Positions 1-16,369 are shown, counted from the stretch's first letter. The stretch is 64,000 bases of DNA from Psoroptes ovis (GCA_002943765.1 PQWQ01000011.1:1798001-1862000), one strand, 5' to 3'. Numbers and translations are program-made. The notes: a model not told the origin generated them from the letters alone.

Positions 1-92
1 CACTTATTCATTCATATTCATATTCGGTTATTCAACACTTATTCAAATATTCATATTTCATTCAAATTCAAATTATTCAAATGGCGATTATA

Positions 93-178
93 ATAGGTTG
101 TAGGAAAAGTTCTGGCCGATTTTTATGAGCAACTCTTTCGTGATTATTAAGCGGAATGAACTTTTCGAACAGCCTAAT
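93..178. mobile_element. degenerate copy of ~80-bp palindromic MITE-like element
   Basis: The left end reads ATAGGTTGTAGGAAAAGTTC and the right end, on the opposite strand, ATTAGGCTGTTCGAAAAGTTC, giving an imperfect terminal inverted repeat. It shares the AGGTTGT/AGGCTGT start and the GAAAAGTT core with the copies at 15232, 20269 and 25532, but the interior has diverged. It has no coding capacity and would depend on a transposase from elsewhere. Confidence 0.6.
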
Positions 179-2340
179 AATTCAAATTGTAAATTATTAC
201 AAAGTACGAAGAAAAAATGAATGAAAATCTTTGAAATTCTGTTTTGAAATATATGAATGTATTGTGGGTATAATTATTGAAATAAATTGAAAATAATTTT
301 GTATCCATATTGCTCCTATGACGTTTACGATTCATTTGGTTGCCACATTCATTTTGAAAAATATTCAAAAATTCATATTCACAGATTCACTAATAAGAAT
401 TTACTTTCAAATGCAATTTCATTCATTTATTTTTCAATTATTTTGTACTTGAATCAAATTATAGCACACATTGAAAACATATGAATATATAATTGACGCC
501 TTCAGGCTCTAATATATAACACATTGATTTTGATACAAATTAAAATAAAAGAAAAATAACAAACATGAAAGCCGACACAAATGATTCTTAAATGAACTGA
601 AATTGAATTGAATTCAATTGAAAACTATTTAATAGAAAATTATTCAGAAAATAATAATTTACGATATTAAATCCATTAAGAAATATTACAAAATTTAACA
701 AATTAACAATTTGACATGGTAAAATGATGATGATCATCATCATCATCATTGATTTATTTTTGAATTTGACCGACAAAATATGACTCGAAATATAATAGAA
801 AACACCTTGCAAATTGTTTCAAACGACAGCATCAACATGATTTAATATGATGATGTTCATAATCGATCAATCAAAAATCAATGCGTGAAATGGAGAAAAA
901 AAATGAATGAATTCATATTCAATCATAAATAATCGACCATTGAATTATGATCAATTTTGATCGATTTAAAACAAAAAAAAAAATTGATTGAGAATCAATG
1001 CTCAAAGACGATATCCAGGAGCAAAAATAATTTTGATCATTTTAATCATTGTTCAATGATATACAAGTGTGTGTGTGCAAGGTGTTAACCCCTACACACA
1101 AAATTATTGAAAATAATTTCAAAAATCCTACAAGACAATGAATACAATGGATCAAAGTTGTTTTTCAGTTGATTTCTTAAGATTTCATTCAATTTCAAAC
1201 ATCAACGAATATAGATCAACATTTTACAAGACATTTTTCTACACGGCTTTTCATACATGATCTATTTGTTACAGTATTTGTTTTACATTCGCTCGTATAT
1301 CGCCAACCATTCAATGAATTCAATGTTTCAAAAAAAAAAAAAAAAAATGATTAACCGGTAGCCATATAACAATTATGAAATATGGAAAAAATATGTTTTT
1401 TTCTGATGCTCTGAACAATACAAACGATCAACTTGTCAATAATAATTGCTTGAAAATAATAATCGAAAAAAAAAAATCAAAAATCAAGTGCTGTACATTT
1501 AAAGATAAAGAAAAAATCTAAGAAAATGCTTGATGATGAAGAGCTTTGAAAATATATACAAAGAGCTATATTTGACTTTATGATCATCATCATCATCATG
1601 AAATCTCATAAGAAAAAATTCAATATTTCAATCCATCCAAAGAAACAACAACCATCTATCTATCTATCTATCATTAATACTAAATAAACAATATAACCAT
1701 CATCATCTGAATCATCTAAATCATCTAGAATAATCATCATCATCATCATCAACAACAACAGCAGCATTATAACATCACCATATTTATCTTATCTGTGAAT
1801 CCATTTGCAAGTAGTAAATGTAAAATGATTCAATATGAAATATGAACAAGAAAAATCATTTCAAAAATATTACATAAGAGATCAAATAGATTGCCAATAA
1901 GTCATTTACACGGCGATTTAAATCTTATATTTTTCACTTGATTCACTTGATCAATTTGCCCAAATAGCCATCATCATCAAACATCATTGACTTATATATT
2001 GTGGGCATATTATATCGAAATATATGAATGTGAATCTTATGGGACCATCATCTTCATCATCATCTTATGAAAATGATTTTTTTTTACTTATTCCATTTCA
2101 ATGTTCATCTTTATATTCCTTTTACATTTTTCTATTTCGATCGATCTATGCTTATCATCTTCAAAGAAATAATAATAAATTCAATGTATTCAACGATAAA
2201 GGCGCTAATAACAATCATAATAATCGAAAATCATCATTTTTTTCTGGTATTTTTACTTGAAATTATTATTTTTCAATAATAATAATGATGATTATGATTA
2301 TAAATCTATGACAGTCATCCATATGTCAGTCATTACATAG

Positions 2341-2360
2341 ACACACACACACACACACAC
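2341..2360. repeat. (AC)n microsatellite
   Basis: An uninterrupted AC dinucleotide run, followed at once by an (ATAG)n stretch. Similar CA/TG tracts occur near 15197, 37524, 38471, 46115 and 58438. Confidence 0.9.
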
Positions 2361-5300
2361 ATAGATAGATAGACATCCATCACCTTCATCATCATCATCA
2401 ACATCAAGTAGCTGTTACACTCTATACGCACATATATGGACCACAGTCGACTACTGTTTGTGGCTTTAAAAATATTGGATTTTAATTTTTCAAAAAAATA
2501 AAATTTCAACTTTTCAATTTGTTATCTTTTTCTTCACATCATCATCATCATTCAAACATATACACATTAAGCCAAGTAATAATGATGAATAACTACAGCA
2601 ACAACAACAACAGGTCGACCGAAATTATCGATTAAATAGACAGTTGAATAATAATAATCAAAATCTAAAGAAAAAAATCATTCAAACAACCATAACAAAA
2701 TGATGAATATAATGAAACTATCGGACAGACAGGCACACACACACAATACATACACCACCAACGACAAAACAAGGCAAAGTGCCAAAATCACAAGAATTAT
2801 TCGGATTTTTTATTTTCACACTGATTGTTATTGTGTATTTGATGTGAGTTTAAGCAAAGTGAAAAAAAAATGAATATTATTAAATCAAACTCAAAATAGG
2901 TGGAATATAAAGTTTGAAAAAAAAGACAGGTAGTCAAGCTTTAAAAAACCTTTGAAAATCATTGATTTGTTTAGGATTTGAAAATGAAATAATAATGATG
3001 ATGATGATCAAAAAAGCTCAATCAAATGGTTGTTGTTTGAAATCTTTGAAAAATCTTTGAAATTTTGATTGAATTTTTCAAAGGAAAAAATACAAAAATC
3101 TATTGTCCAAAGATTTTGTGAAGATTTCGATGCATACCAAGTCGCTGTCAGAGAAAATCGTTGATCAACCATAATAATTTTCTGGCTTTGATTAATTTGA
3201 TCCACAAAAACATTCAATTAATTCAAATTGGTCTACGAAAAAATGGCGACGAAATTCGAGAAATTCGACCGATCAAGAGATGAGTCTTGGATTAATTGCG
3301 TTCATTCGACACAATAATCAAGAAATGAGTAATTAGCGAAATGAATTAATAATTACAGTGAATATGAAATCGGAAATTTTTTTCAGTCAAAACCTACTGA
3401 AACACTAATCAATCAATCAAATAATTTTTGTTCTTGGTTTTCTTTGCATATAGACAGAAGATAACCGAAAAAATAATAATTATTCAATCAAAATTTGAAT
3501 TTTCAACATTTGAACAGCAACAACCAGCGTATAATCATCAGAAGGTGCAAAAAAATAAAATAAAATCAAATTCATCAAAATCGTCAATGATCGATCGATC
3601 ATTGAATGGTTCGATTGATGATGATGATTTTTCATTTATTTGTAGCTAAGTCAAATTTTCTAAATAATTACTGAATTATCACTGAATTACCAACCATCAC
3701 CAACACCAACAACCACCACCACCAACCACTGGAAATCATTAAAAAATTAGTCATTTATTTTTGTATCATTCTATCATTGTTATTATCTGTAGCTTATGTA
3801 ATAATTTATTAGGTATTTTAAAGATTTTAGATTGAAATTTCAAAATTGAAAATTGAAATTTTTCTCTAAGAAATTTGACAGTCGAGAGATTATTGTGATT
3901 TTGATTTTCTTCATTTTAAATTATCAAAAACAAGTATGTTTTGAACAATGGAAGATTGCTTTTGCTTCACAACAACAACAACAAAGGTACAAATTCGAGG
4001 ATTTTATAATTTTACACACTGAATTATCAATGTAATGAAAGTGAATATTGAAGCAAACAAAAAACAATTATTAACAATCATTGTGAAAAAAATTAATTTC
4101 ATCCGAGTGTGACAAATTAAGAACAGCACAGCGCAGCATACAAACACTCATAGACAAATGTGAATATAATGAAAAATATTATTCATAAAAATATCTTCAA
4201 TATGATAAACACATGTAATCATTTGGATTGTAAATCATTCATTGTTGTAAAACAACAAAATCATATGAAACAACATGAGCAGCAGCAATGGAATAAAATG
4301 AATTAAAATGCAGCATCTCTCAGATGATGAATCACTTTGATCAACGACTACAAATTGATTAAGATATGATCGAAAATCGACAATTAACCAAAAACAATTA
4401 ACATTGAAAATATTCAAAGGGTTAGTGAATAATCATGTATGGAAAATCCTTGTACAGTTTTTTTGAAATTTTCAATTAAACGGCCATGGATTTTCTTCCG
4501 TTTAACACGTGCATCAAATTATTGATAAAAAACAGTGGATATAAATAGCATGCAAACAAATATAAAAAAGTACAAAATATTTTTTTTTTAACGTACAGGT
4601 GTTCAAAAAACAATTGATGGTCATTGATAATAATGATATTCGGATGATGATGATGATCATTTCTATTTTGATCATGATTTCAACAATGATTTCGAGCTCA
4701 CGGGAAAAATAATCATACGAATTATGATAAATCATATATTAAGTTATTAATTAAGGTGTCAAAAAATCAAAAAAAAGACAAATATGGATTTTAAAATAAA
4801 GTATTTATCGAATATGATTGCAAGTATCCACATAATCTGTCATCAAATTTTCAAAAAAAAAAAAAGAAAAATCATCATAATTTAATGACATTCAACATTC
4901 AAAGGGTTAGGGATTTGCAATCGTCTAGGTGAAAGATTTCAAAAATAATTCTTCAAAAATTCAAAATTCAATAATAAGGATGAAATCAAGCGTATTATTA
5001 CTTGTCATCATCATCATCATCTCTAAATACTTGTCAAAAAATTATTTGTGACATTATTTTAATGATTATCATTTTTTTTATTAATTATTTATCCTTGTCA
5101 GAATAATTTAATATTTTAAATCTTCTAAGGTGCAAAAGCATCAAGTATCACATAATTAAAGCACCTTTGATTGCTAGGAATCGTAATACAGTTTAGTTGT
5201 TGCTTCTCTAGCTTAAATTTCAGCACAAAATTCATATTTAAATTCAAATCTATTCCAAGATTTCAATTTATTTTAAAAAATGATAATGACAATTGAATTT

Positions 5301-7531
5301 TATTTCATGAATCTCTATGAACAATATGCTTGTTTTTGTTTTCAATTTTTTTTTTTGAAATCTGAGAAAATGCATAATTCAAGCATTTTATTATTTTGAT
5401 TATTTCACCTTGAATAATAGAAAAATAATCATCATCACAATACAAACATCTCAACTTTTGGATCTTCAAACATACAAATACAAATACAAAACAAACAATA
5501 AGATACAGGTTATGAATTAACAGCAAAAACAACAACCATAGCCATAACAATGAATTTTATATGAATCTTAAATTCTTATTTCATTTTGATTCAATTTTGA
5601 TTCAAGATTTGAAACTCATTTCAATATTTTCTTAAGAAAATTTCAATTGAAATTCATCATTCATTTATTCCATTTATTTCATTTCATATTATGATTAATT
5701 CGTCATGCATACACATGTGTCATTTTTGGTTGTCGCAATTTGTTGCTTCTGTTTTTTGATAAATTTTATGGAAAAGAAATATCTATTCATTCATTCATTC
5801 ATCCGTTTTTTTGCAAAAATGAAAATTTTCAAAATTCAAATCTTTGCTAAATGATGCAAAAAGCAATAGTTGAAAAATGTTTAGAGAAGAAATGAATTGA
5901 AAACAAATAAATAAATTAATGGATGGATGAATGGATGTAAATTTGAAATACACACAAAAATAATAATAATTTTTTTTGGGGAAGTGTAAAATTATTGTGT
6001 ATTATCATTATTCGAATTACAATTTGTAAAACTCTAAATCTACAATTGTCAAATGTTAATTGTAATGGTTCAGCATGTATTTGATTGAAATCACTTTGGT
6101 GTATTCAATTTGTTATTCATCAACAATCTCAGAATATTTCTTATTCTTAGCTACCAATATTTCAATCAATTTTTCTCAGGTCTTCTAAGATAATGTGAAA
6201 TAAAAGTAATCTACAAGCAAGTTCAATGTGTGTGTGTGTGTACACAAACACTGCAGGATACTCGAAGCGAGAAATTAATGTAAAGATTTTGCAAAGCACC
6301 ACCAAGAATCAACATTCGGGTGAAATTTTCAAGATTGTCCATAAGGCTATTGTTATATTAGCCGATTGATCATCATCATCATCGATAGCGAATGACAATA
6401 CATAAATTTTAAATTGATTTAAATACGAGAAAAGAGAAAAATATGAAATAAAATTATGAAAAATTACTTTTATGAATCAAATAGACAACCATTTAAGACA
6501 TGGCTACTTTATTTTCTAAACACACAGTGACTAACTCAGATACACACACCATACAAATAAACATTTATTTAAATCAAATCAAATAATACATTTATCATTA
6601 ATTTCATTAGCATCCGTTGTCATTCATTCATTGATTCATTCATTCGTTTATTTATATTGTCAATTCATTTCGTTCCACAATATTGATTTTTTATTTTCAT
6701 TTTCATTATGAGAAATTCATTCATTCATTCATTCATTCATATTCATACTCGTACTCGTACAAAATTCAAATTGGCCATCTAAATTCAAATAAGAGAATGG
6801 CCTGTTCACTCTCTCTCTTGGTGACTATCTCTCACATGAATCGAAGAATAATGACAGTGTTTCGGCTAGAACATCTCTCAGATATTCGCACACCATTATC
6901 ATCACCATCATCATTATAATAATCATTGTTTTATGCGCCCCCAGTCTTTGATCACCATTACAGTCGTTTGGGTGATTGAATAAAACATACTTATTATTAT
7001 TATTATCAAATATATACAAATACAACCGGTGGAAATAATTTTTGTTTTTGGAAACTTGTTGTTTTTGAATATCTTTTGATTGAATATAAAATGAATTATT
7101 CGTTTTTGGTGGTGTTCGTGGTGGACAATTGCAACGAAATTCAAAAAATCACAATTGACAAATCTCATGCCGTGTTTATTATTCTTCAATACATTTTCAT
7201 ATTTGTATGAATGACATGCATCAAAATTATTATTAAACAAAGCAAAAACCAAAGTAAAAACAATCACCAATCATAATCATCAATCCACCGTATCGAAATG
7301 ACAATAATAATGAATATATTTTCATAGAAAAGATAAGTGAAAATGAAAATGAATTGAATTTCAAAATGAAATGATTGAAATATACGAGAAAAATCAGAAA
7401 AATAAAACGACGACAAATGACAAGATTTAAATTGTAAACATTATAAATAAATAAATATTTGAATGAAATGACTGTGAACATGGAAATATATCAGACAACA
7501 AAATAAGAGGAACAAAACCACAAACCGAATC

Positions 7532-7554
7532 TTTTTTTTTTTTTTTTTTTTTTT
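7532..7554. repeat. T homopolymer
   Basis: About 23 consecutive T. Comparable homopolymers lie near 38620, 46407 and 47407. There is no flanking target duplication or gene remnant to mark this as a retroposon tail. Confidence 0.9.
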
Positions 7555-10500
7555 GGAAATTGAATATTAGTATTTAGACCAAATAAACGAATGAATAAAT
7601 AAATAATACACCGATACGCTGAAGACTAAAATTGGCGAAAAAACAACAAAAAATGAATAAAATATGAATAAAAACGAAATTTTTGAAAAATCACACCTCC
7701 TCCCTTCCTGTGTAAATGATTTTTCAAATATCATATATGATATGAAATCAAATATACAAAACAAAGACCTAGAAATATTATTTGTAGACAAAAAAAATAT
7801 AATCTGACAAATAATAATACATAATAATACACAATAATAATCATGATGATTCTTATCGATTTAAAACAATTTTATTTCATATTTTTTGAATCGAAAAAAC
7901 AATGAAATGTATGACAATTTGATCCATGAATTCATATTTGTTATACATGTGGTCTGATGGGCTGTTGTGGCTGTGAAATTACCCAAGAGTATTTGAATAA
8001 ATTTTATTCACTTTTAGAGAATCGGTGTTTTAAACGTAAAATCAATCCTTTCAATTCAAATGGAAGAAATTTCAATGATGACTCGAAATATAATGAAGAT
8101 TGCATTAAGCATGTCAAAATTTTTTAAAGCCATATTTTCACAAATATCAATATCATATTACACAACAACAACAACAACTATTATCGATAATAATCAATAA
8201 AGTGGTCAATCGATCCATATTTTATTTCACATTTTATTTTATTTGAAATATTCAACATGGATCAAACAACAATCAATGGAAAATCATCATTAAAAAAATC
8301 ATTGAAATGTGTGAATTTTCCAAATCTTCATCTCTCTTGAAAAACATTTGTTCAAATTCATTTCTTACGATATCTTTGAACTAAATTATTGAATTAAAAT
8401 ATTCGAAAAAATGGAAAAATAAACAAATATCAAACAACTTTGGATCAATCCGATATACGAAAGGAAAATATCACACAATCTTAATAAAAATTTAAATTTG
8501 TTCATCTTTGATTTTCGTATTTTCTCAGTGGATTTTCGAAAAAAAATGGTCTTAAGACAAAGTAAAAGACATGCAAATGCACATATATACAACTTGTAAT
8601 GTACATTGCACACCTTTATTGACATTTAGATATTTCAATGGGGATATCACATGTACATTTCTATGAGGAAAAATTTTTAAAGAAAAAAAATGAAAACTCA
8701 CTTGAATAATACGAGAAAGTGGATGGAGAGAGAGACCAACTTCTCAATATATTTTCAAAAATTCAAAAATTTGACTTGTGAACGAACACATACACGTAAA
8801 TAACAATAATAATTGTAAAATTTGAATTTTTCGAAATCATAAATACCGAAATATACACATTTGAAATATATATCTTACGACTATCTATGAATATCTTAAA
8901 ATATCTTCAAACAAAACTAAGAAAAAACAAAAATCCATGTCGTGTCCTTGTTTGCACATTCAACATTGTTTGTCTATTCATTATGGAGTTTGTGTTTGTT
9001 TGTTTGTTTGCTGTCAAACAAACAAATACACAAATGAAAAACTAATCAAATTGATTGTAATTTTGACTAACAACAACTTATCGATGATAATCTTTCGCGG
9101 TGATGATATGGACAATCAAACAACAATCAATGGACATATCGATATGATTTCTTCATTTCAAATTTAAATTCAGACAATCAATGATCATCATCTTGAACAA
9201 CATATATCACACTGAATATAACACAATGTTAATCGGCATTTCGGCTCCTTTTTTTCTCGAAATTTTATTTGATTTAATTTGAATTTCTTGATTTAAGATA
9301 TTTGAAATTTCACTTTTCGCAAATATTTTTCTCGATTTTCGATTGAATAAAACAAACAAACAAACATTGGACTTGATTTGGTCTCGAATAATTGGAATTG
9401 AAATGGTCTAAATCGTCTCGATTAGACACTTGTACAGAGCATTTCTCGGCCATTTTCCAAGGCAAACATGGAAGAAAATTTTTGGATTTATTACCCTGTT
9501 GTACCACATACCACTAATCGAAAATTGTGCACCAGGGCTTTTCTTTTCTTAAATTTTGGTTCAAGATTTACGAAATTTGAATAAGAAAATGTATTATTGT
9601 ATTGGTATACACAATCCAAATGATGAACAAGGTCATTCCATGCAATAGGGATAGAGAATATGGGCAAAATAATGCCAGAAAATATAATCAGTCTCGGTGT
9701 TTTTCTTTTTAAGATTTTTTAGTTTTGTTTTGCTTTGCTTTTACTACCTTTCAAAAGCCAATAAAAATCCCTAATCGAACAATTTAAAAAATCAATTCAA
9801 ATCTTTAACGAAACGATAAGCAATCAATCGATAGATATACCAGATAGATAGATCGATCAATAGATCGGTACCCACCGGACCTTGTATTTATTCATTTATT
9901 ATCGTTTATTCATGTATATCTCTTCAATGCTAATGTCTATTTCATTTCGTTCGTATAAGGCAAAAGGTTAATGCGAATGTTTAATGTTTGTTAAATATTT
10001 GTTTGTTGTTGTTGTTGTTTACTGCAGTATATCGACATTCACACAAATCTAATAAATGAGAATGAATCTATGCTTTTCACCAGCAAAAATTTCAATTTTC
10101 AATCCCCCGAATTTCAAAAAAATAAAGCAAATTTGACTTAACCGACAACAGCAACAGAAACGAAAGTATTTTAAGCTGATTTAGCCGTCAAACATTGATT
10201 TTACCTTGAATTCAATTGTATGATGAGCATTATTCGGTTGAAAATACCATAAGTATAACACACAATTGATCAATGATTGTTGTCGTCATTTATTCATTTT
10301 TGTTGATTTGATTTGTAATCAACAGTAAAAGTGTGTGGCCACCATAAATCGCTTAAAGGCAATGCAATGAAAAGGTAAAATCGAAGAGGTAAAAAATTTT
10401 TACAAAGGTATGAATGTTAATGATAATATAATATAAAGCAAAACCAATTAACCATTCTTTTTGCGAAAAATTCTCGATTTTTGGTTCAATTTTCAATGTT

Positions 10501-13500
10501 ATTTACAACCAGAACGAACCAAGAGGCTTGGTTAATGTATTAAGCATTGATTGGATTGTCCATCAAGCAAATGACGACCGAAAGAAAAATCAATCCATTG
10601 AAACAACTTGGAAAAACTTTCAACGCGAAATGAAATGAAATGACTAAGAAATGAAATAAGAACTTTTACTTTATGATTTTTCTTGATGATTTCAACGATT
10701 TCGATCGATGATGATGATTATGATGGTTGTCAAAAATGCCAAAGATTCAAATGTTGTTTCGATTCAAGCTACAATGAATGAAATGACCAGTGAAATTATC
10801 AACCGACACAGAGCAACGAAACCAGCGAAACACAACAAAAACCCCAAGTCGAGAATTTGATTAATAAATTTTCATGAACAATCTTCAACACAAGTTGAAA
10901 CCAAAAGAGTTTTGCGCAAATGAATGTGAATGCGAATGAATCAAATTAATTGCAAATTGTAGTCATTTGAAAAACCATAATAAAAATAATGATAAATCAC
11001 AAAATTTACAAAAACACAAATTGAAACAAGTTGAAACAGAAATACAAAGGAATAAATGTGAAACATCAAAGTAATACGAAGTAAAAATATACGAAAATTT
11101 AATTATGATTATCAGTCAAAAAAATAGAATTAAAATAAAAATAAAATAAGTCCATAGTCAGCGTTTATTATGATCAAAAATGAAAATGAAATTATTCAAA
11201 AGTATGAAACAACAAATGATGATGTTATAGATGGACAACAACAACAACAACAGCAACACCACTATGACCAGTGGTAACCAAAATAAAATGGACAACAGCA
11301 TCAAATGAACGAGTGAATGTGAATGAGGCAATGATCTTAACCATATAATCGGTTTTATTATTCATATTATCATTGTAACAAATAAACAGGGAAAAGGCTC
11401 AGCATTTTCACTTTGAAAAACTCAAAAAACTTTGATCCAATTCTAGCCGTGTACACATTGAAATAATATTTTCAATTCGGAAATATTGATTCATTTAGAA
11501 TAAATAAATAAATGAATAAAATAAAATAAAATTGAATTTTCACAAAAGAAAACAAATGAAAATTTGTTCAAGAATCAAACGAATATTCTTCAATCATCAG
11601 CGAATGGTTACTAATAATGATATTAGCATAAAGATGATTATGATTATCATCATCGAACGATGATGATGATGATAAAACTTATCTTGTTTGTGAATTATTA
11701 TTATTTCTTTTGAATAATCATCATCATTTGAAACTCTTGGATGAAACAAAAACAGGGAAAATTTTATATTTCAAATAACATTATTATCGAAAGATTAAAT
11801 TAGTCAAAATGTTCAAATTCGTTACAATGTATTTCAAATGGAAATGGCAAAAAGTTTTGGCTCAAATTTTTCTTATTTCAAAAGTTTCAAAGTTTTAGTC
11901 AAAGTTTCAAAATGTAAGGCATCAAAGAGTTTTTGTCATTTTTTCCCTGCACATAAATTCAATCACAAATCAAATCAAATGAATTCATTCAAGAAATAAA
12001 TATATTTCAGAATTCATTGCTATGCTCATTGAAAGCATTTTTGTATTTCTTCAAAGAAAAAAAAAAGAAAGGTTGATAAATGTTTGATTATAAACTTTTC
12101 GCTTTTTGTTTATAAGAAGTGGGATTCTTAATTTTTAAGAAGTTCTTCGATTATCAATAAGAAAAAATAATCATTAAATTATTATTAACCTTTGAAGACT
12201 TTTCTTAATTTTTTCTCGAATGATAATAACTTCAAGTTTCGACTTGAAGAAAATGCGTCAAATAATAAAATATAATCTTCAATAATAATTCAATGGTTTT
12301 GCAATGTGAAATACTCCAAGTTCTTTTAGTTTTGGAGCAGAAAATCATTTTCGAAAAATTATTTTTCAATTTTCAAATCATTGAATCGAAAAAAAATGAT
12401 AATTCAAAATTTACACAATTCAAATATTTCAATTTATAAATGAATCAACCACAAATTTACGTTAATCTTAATTCACATTTAACATTCAAGATTATTGGAG
12501 ACAATTGAAGATCATTAATTTCGTTTTTTATTATTATTTCATTAAACCACCACTACTGAAATATAATAAAGATTTTCTATATAATTTTAACAGAGGAAAA
12601 TCAAATAAAATGGATCAAATTTCAATCACACAGATCAAGAAGAACAATTTTCAAAAGTTTTGAGATTTCAAACATTCTTATTTATCGTAAAAATCAAAGA
12701 TCTAAGAGATCTAAGATCAAAATTGGTTTGAATCGAAAATTGGTTCAACAAAAAGTAAATCAAATACTAAGGAGTAAATGAAACTGAAACACATATACTG
12801 GTGACAATTACACGCATTGATAATGATGTCGATCGATGATGATGATGATGATGATTGAAATCATCAATCCATTACATTTTGGGGTAGAAAATTTGAAAAA
12901 ATTGAAAAATTCAGTTGGTTACAGAAAAGGTTAAGCACACATACATACAATACACACTAACATTCACACACTAAACAGACTCAGACACATACACATAAAC
13001 TCTACGGAAATATAAAGTTTCAATTTTCGTTCATTCATTCATTCATTCATCTATTCTTTGGTTTTTTGTTATGGCAAAATATAATGAAAAACGATTGGAT
13101 AACACAGATTATCGACGTTTATTTGGTCGATCGGATGGATTGGTAGCATACAGCATACAGCACACATAGACAGACACATGAACACATCGCCATCACGCAC
13201 GCATCCATTCATCCATACCGAATATAAAAAATTGAAAATAAAATAAAAGATTTTATTATATCTTTGAGTAGAAAAAAGGATTTTTATTTTTCATTTATTT
13301 CTATCCATTTCACTATTTTACTATCCATTATTATTTTCAATACATTGAAAAGATTCAGACAAATCAAATCAAACAAAGACATTAACAATCCAAAGATCGG
13401 ATCGGATCGAATGGATGAATGTATAGTCTCTGTATGAGAGTGTATGGATGGAACACAAGATAGATTTCGGATCAATTTCAAATTTTTTTATTTTATTTTT

Positions 13501-15231
13501 CGACTGATGATTATATAACAAATTTTAGGATTTTATTTGATATTTTATTCTTCGTAGAACACACGATCAAAATCATTCACATAGAGTTTGCGCCAATGAT
13601 TTTCATTGAAAAAAAAATGGAAAAAACAATTGTGATCATCAAATTCAATTGTATAAGTGTTGATAATGGTAATGGTGGCGGGTGAATTATTAGAATATAC
13701 GGGAGAGAGAGGAGAGAGACGGAAAAACGGCGAAAATTCTGCACACAAAAACGATCATATGGATGGATGATCAATGATGATGATGATGATGAAGATCATC
13801 AACAGCATCAACGCCGTTGATCATCTCTCTCTCATTGATCATTATAACAAACTTAAACATGAATACAATGGAACGAAGGCATTAAATTCTATCCAGCAGA
13901 AAATTGATGATGATGATGATGATGATGATATAATTTTTTAAATGGTTATTTATATGAGAATTGAAATTGATTTTTTTTAATTCTACTAAATTTTCAACGA
14001 ATGAATGAATCAATATAAACGAATAGAAATTATTATTTTTTTGATCGTAATAAATTCAATAAAATGAATTAAATCTATGAACAACATGAAATGAAATGAA
14101 TAGATTGAAAAAAAAGTAAAGCATCAAGGTAAGTAGTATTTAAAGGTAAATACAAAATCAGCAATTTTTGGATCATTTTTTGAATCGAATATTACATTCG
14201 AAAATTCGTATAGATGATCGAAAGATACATTCTACATTGATAATTCAACAATTATTACAATTATAAATAACATAATAATAATGATAAAATTGTAATAGTT
14301 AAGCATAAATATAGAATATAATCATAATTGTATTAATCAAATATTATTTTCTCAATGAATTTCAATGATATAATTTCATTTTATGTTATATTTGTCGTTG
14401 AAAAAATATCATTAATTTCAATGAAATAATATTCAATGAAATTTTTCACAAAGATTTACGGTCGAAAGATTTAGTGATGGAAACATTGTACATTGATATA
14501 TTTTATATTTCGTATTTATTAATATTATATGTATCGGTAAAATATTTTTTTTCTTGGATATTCAATTGAATTAATCGTAATAATTTTTAAATGGGAAAAA
14601 ATGATGAATTAACGAAAGCAAAACGAAACAAATCAAATTCAAAATTGTTTCAAAGATCGACAATTTCGACAAAAATGCCGTTATTTTCATTGAATTTCTA
14701 CCCAAAAATATTCTATCTAGCTGAAATCATCAATAATCATAATGAATTATGATAATCAATAATCGTAATTGAACCAAGAAAATCAAACAGAAATAATAAT
14801 TCTAAGGTATATTATTTCATTTCGATCAGAAATAATAATAAATTTGATCGATCAAATGAATCGAAATTCTACGAAAATTAAATTTAATTGAATCGTCGAA
14901 TGAGAATTGAGAAATGAATGAAACACAAACAGCAAAACCAAATTTGAAACCAGAAAAATCAAAAAAAATATGAAACCAAATCCATTTGAATCAATTTGAA
15001 ACAAAATTCTAATCATCTCAGGATGATGTTTTGTCATTATGACAAATAATCTTGCCCGTGTCTGTCTATCCATTTATTTTATTCGTATTCGCTTTGTTCA
15101 ATTTTCAATCTCATTCAATTTCATGAATATTATCACATTGCAATTGTTTTTTTTGTATTATAATCATTGGTCTCATTTGTAATGAGACATACATACACAC
15201 ACACACACACACAAATAACAATTATTATTAA

Positions 15232-15309
15232 TAGGTTGTCCGAAAAGTTTTTAACGATTATATCGTAGGAAATGATGAGAAAATCAGTAAGAACTTATCG
15301 GACAACCTA
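15232..15309. mobile_element. ~78-bp palindromic MITE-like element
   Basis: It starts TAGGTTGTCCGAAAAGTTTT and ends with the inverted complement GGACAACCTA. The interior, ATTATATCGTAG then GAAAATCAGTAAGAAC, matches the copies at 20269 and 25532. It is non-coding. The short length, long terminal inverted repeats and A+T-rich centre fit a Tc1/mariner-derived MITE or a solo fold-back element. Confidence 0.85.
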
Positions 15310-16369
15310 CGATTATCATTGCATTAATAATAATCATTGCTAAAACTAACAGATAAATAAAATATTAATAAAAATAGAAACACAAACACATGAAAATTCA
15401 TATATGAATCGAAAATACGATTGTGAACATGCAAACATGGAACATGAACATTTTCAAAACGAATACAAAAATAATAAATAAATAAATAAATAAATGTTTG
15501 AATGAATGAATGAATGTGAATAAATATCCGGGAAAAATTCAAGTAAATCCGTCAGCTGTTGTCAATTATTATTATTAATATTATTTATTTGAAATTATTC
15601 GAAAATTATCTATGAATGATTCCAAGTGTGTGGATCATTTATATATATTCATATGATGATTGTATGTATTCATGAACAAGCGCGCACAACAACGACGAAT
15701 ACATTTATGATTATGAGATGAGAATGAATGAATATATTGAAAAACAATGATTGAATTGGTTTGGATTGAATCGGTAATAAAATGTGAAAAAAAACAATGA
15801 AATTGAAAATATAAAACTCAATTCATTCAAGTAAAAGTATTAATCGTTCATTCAATCATCATTCATTCATTCATTTATTCAATCATTCATTCAAACGGAG
15901 TGTAAATATCATAAATTGATCACATTTCAAATATTTCAAATAAACAATTTATTATCACCACATTAGAGAATCGGGTTTATTGGCGTTTATTTATATTGGT
16001 TTTACATTTTTATTTCATCATCACATAGTGGCGGCTAAAATTAATTATGAAATAATTTTTCTGTGTGTGTAGGATTCATTCATACAAATTAATCATAATA
16101 ATTCAAAATCGGATTCAAAAAAAAAAAGAATTAATTTACCGATAATTTTAGTCATTTTTTTCGGTGTTTGTGTGTGTGTTTTGCTTTGATTAATTAATCA
16201 ATTAATTAATTAATCGAGTAAAATATAAAGTAAGTAATTAAGTAATCAATCAATCAATCAAATTCATTCATTCATTCATTTTTTTCAACGATAAAATAAT
16301 TAATTACTCAATCAGAATGCATGGAAAATGAATGAAATAAAAATAAAATAAAATAAAAGGCCAACTTAC

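Larger units (their letters stand above)
1..16369. other. gene-poor A+T-rich stretch, no supported gene
   Basis: I see no convincing coding exon here. Open frames are short, rich in Ile/Phe/Asn/Lys and lack family motifs or paired splice sites. The stretch holds many (ATC/GAT)n, (CA)n, (ATTC)n and homopolymer tracts and two MITE-like palindromes, listed separately. Because a first coding exon on the minus strand ends at 16370 with a good donor, much of this region may be its downstream intron. It could equally be intergenic or carry non-coding exons that cannot be read by eye. Confidence 0.6.

Noticed and set aside
2024..2260. 78-codon plus-strand frame beginning MNVNLMGPSSSSSS
   Set aside because: It is a product of (TCA)n and A+T-rich sequence, with no paired splice site and no recognised similarity.
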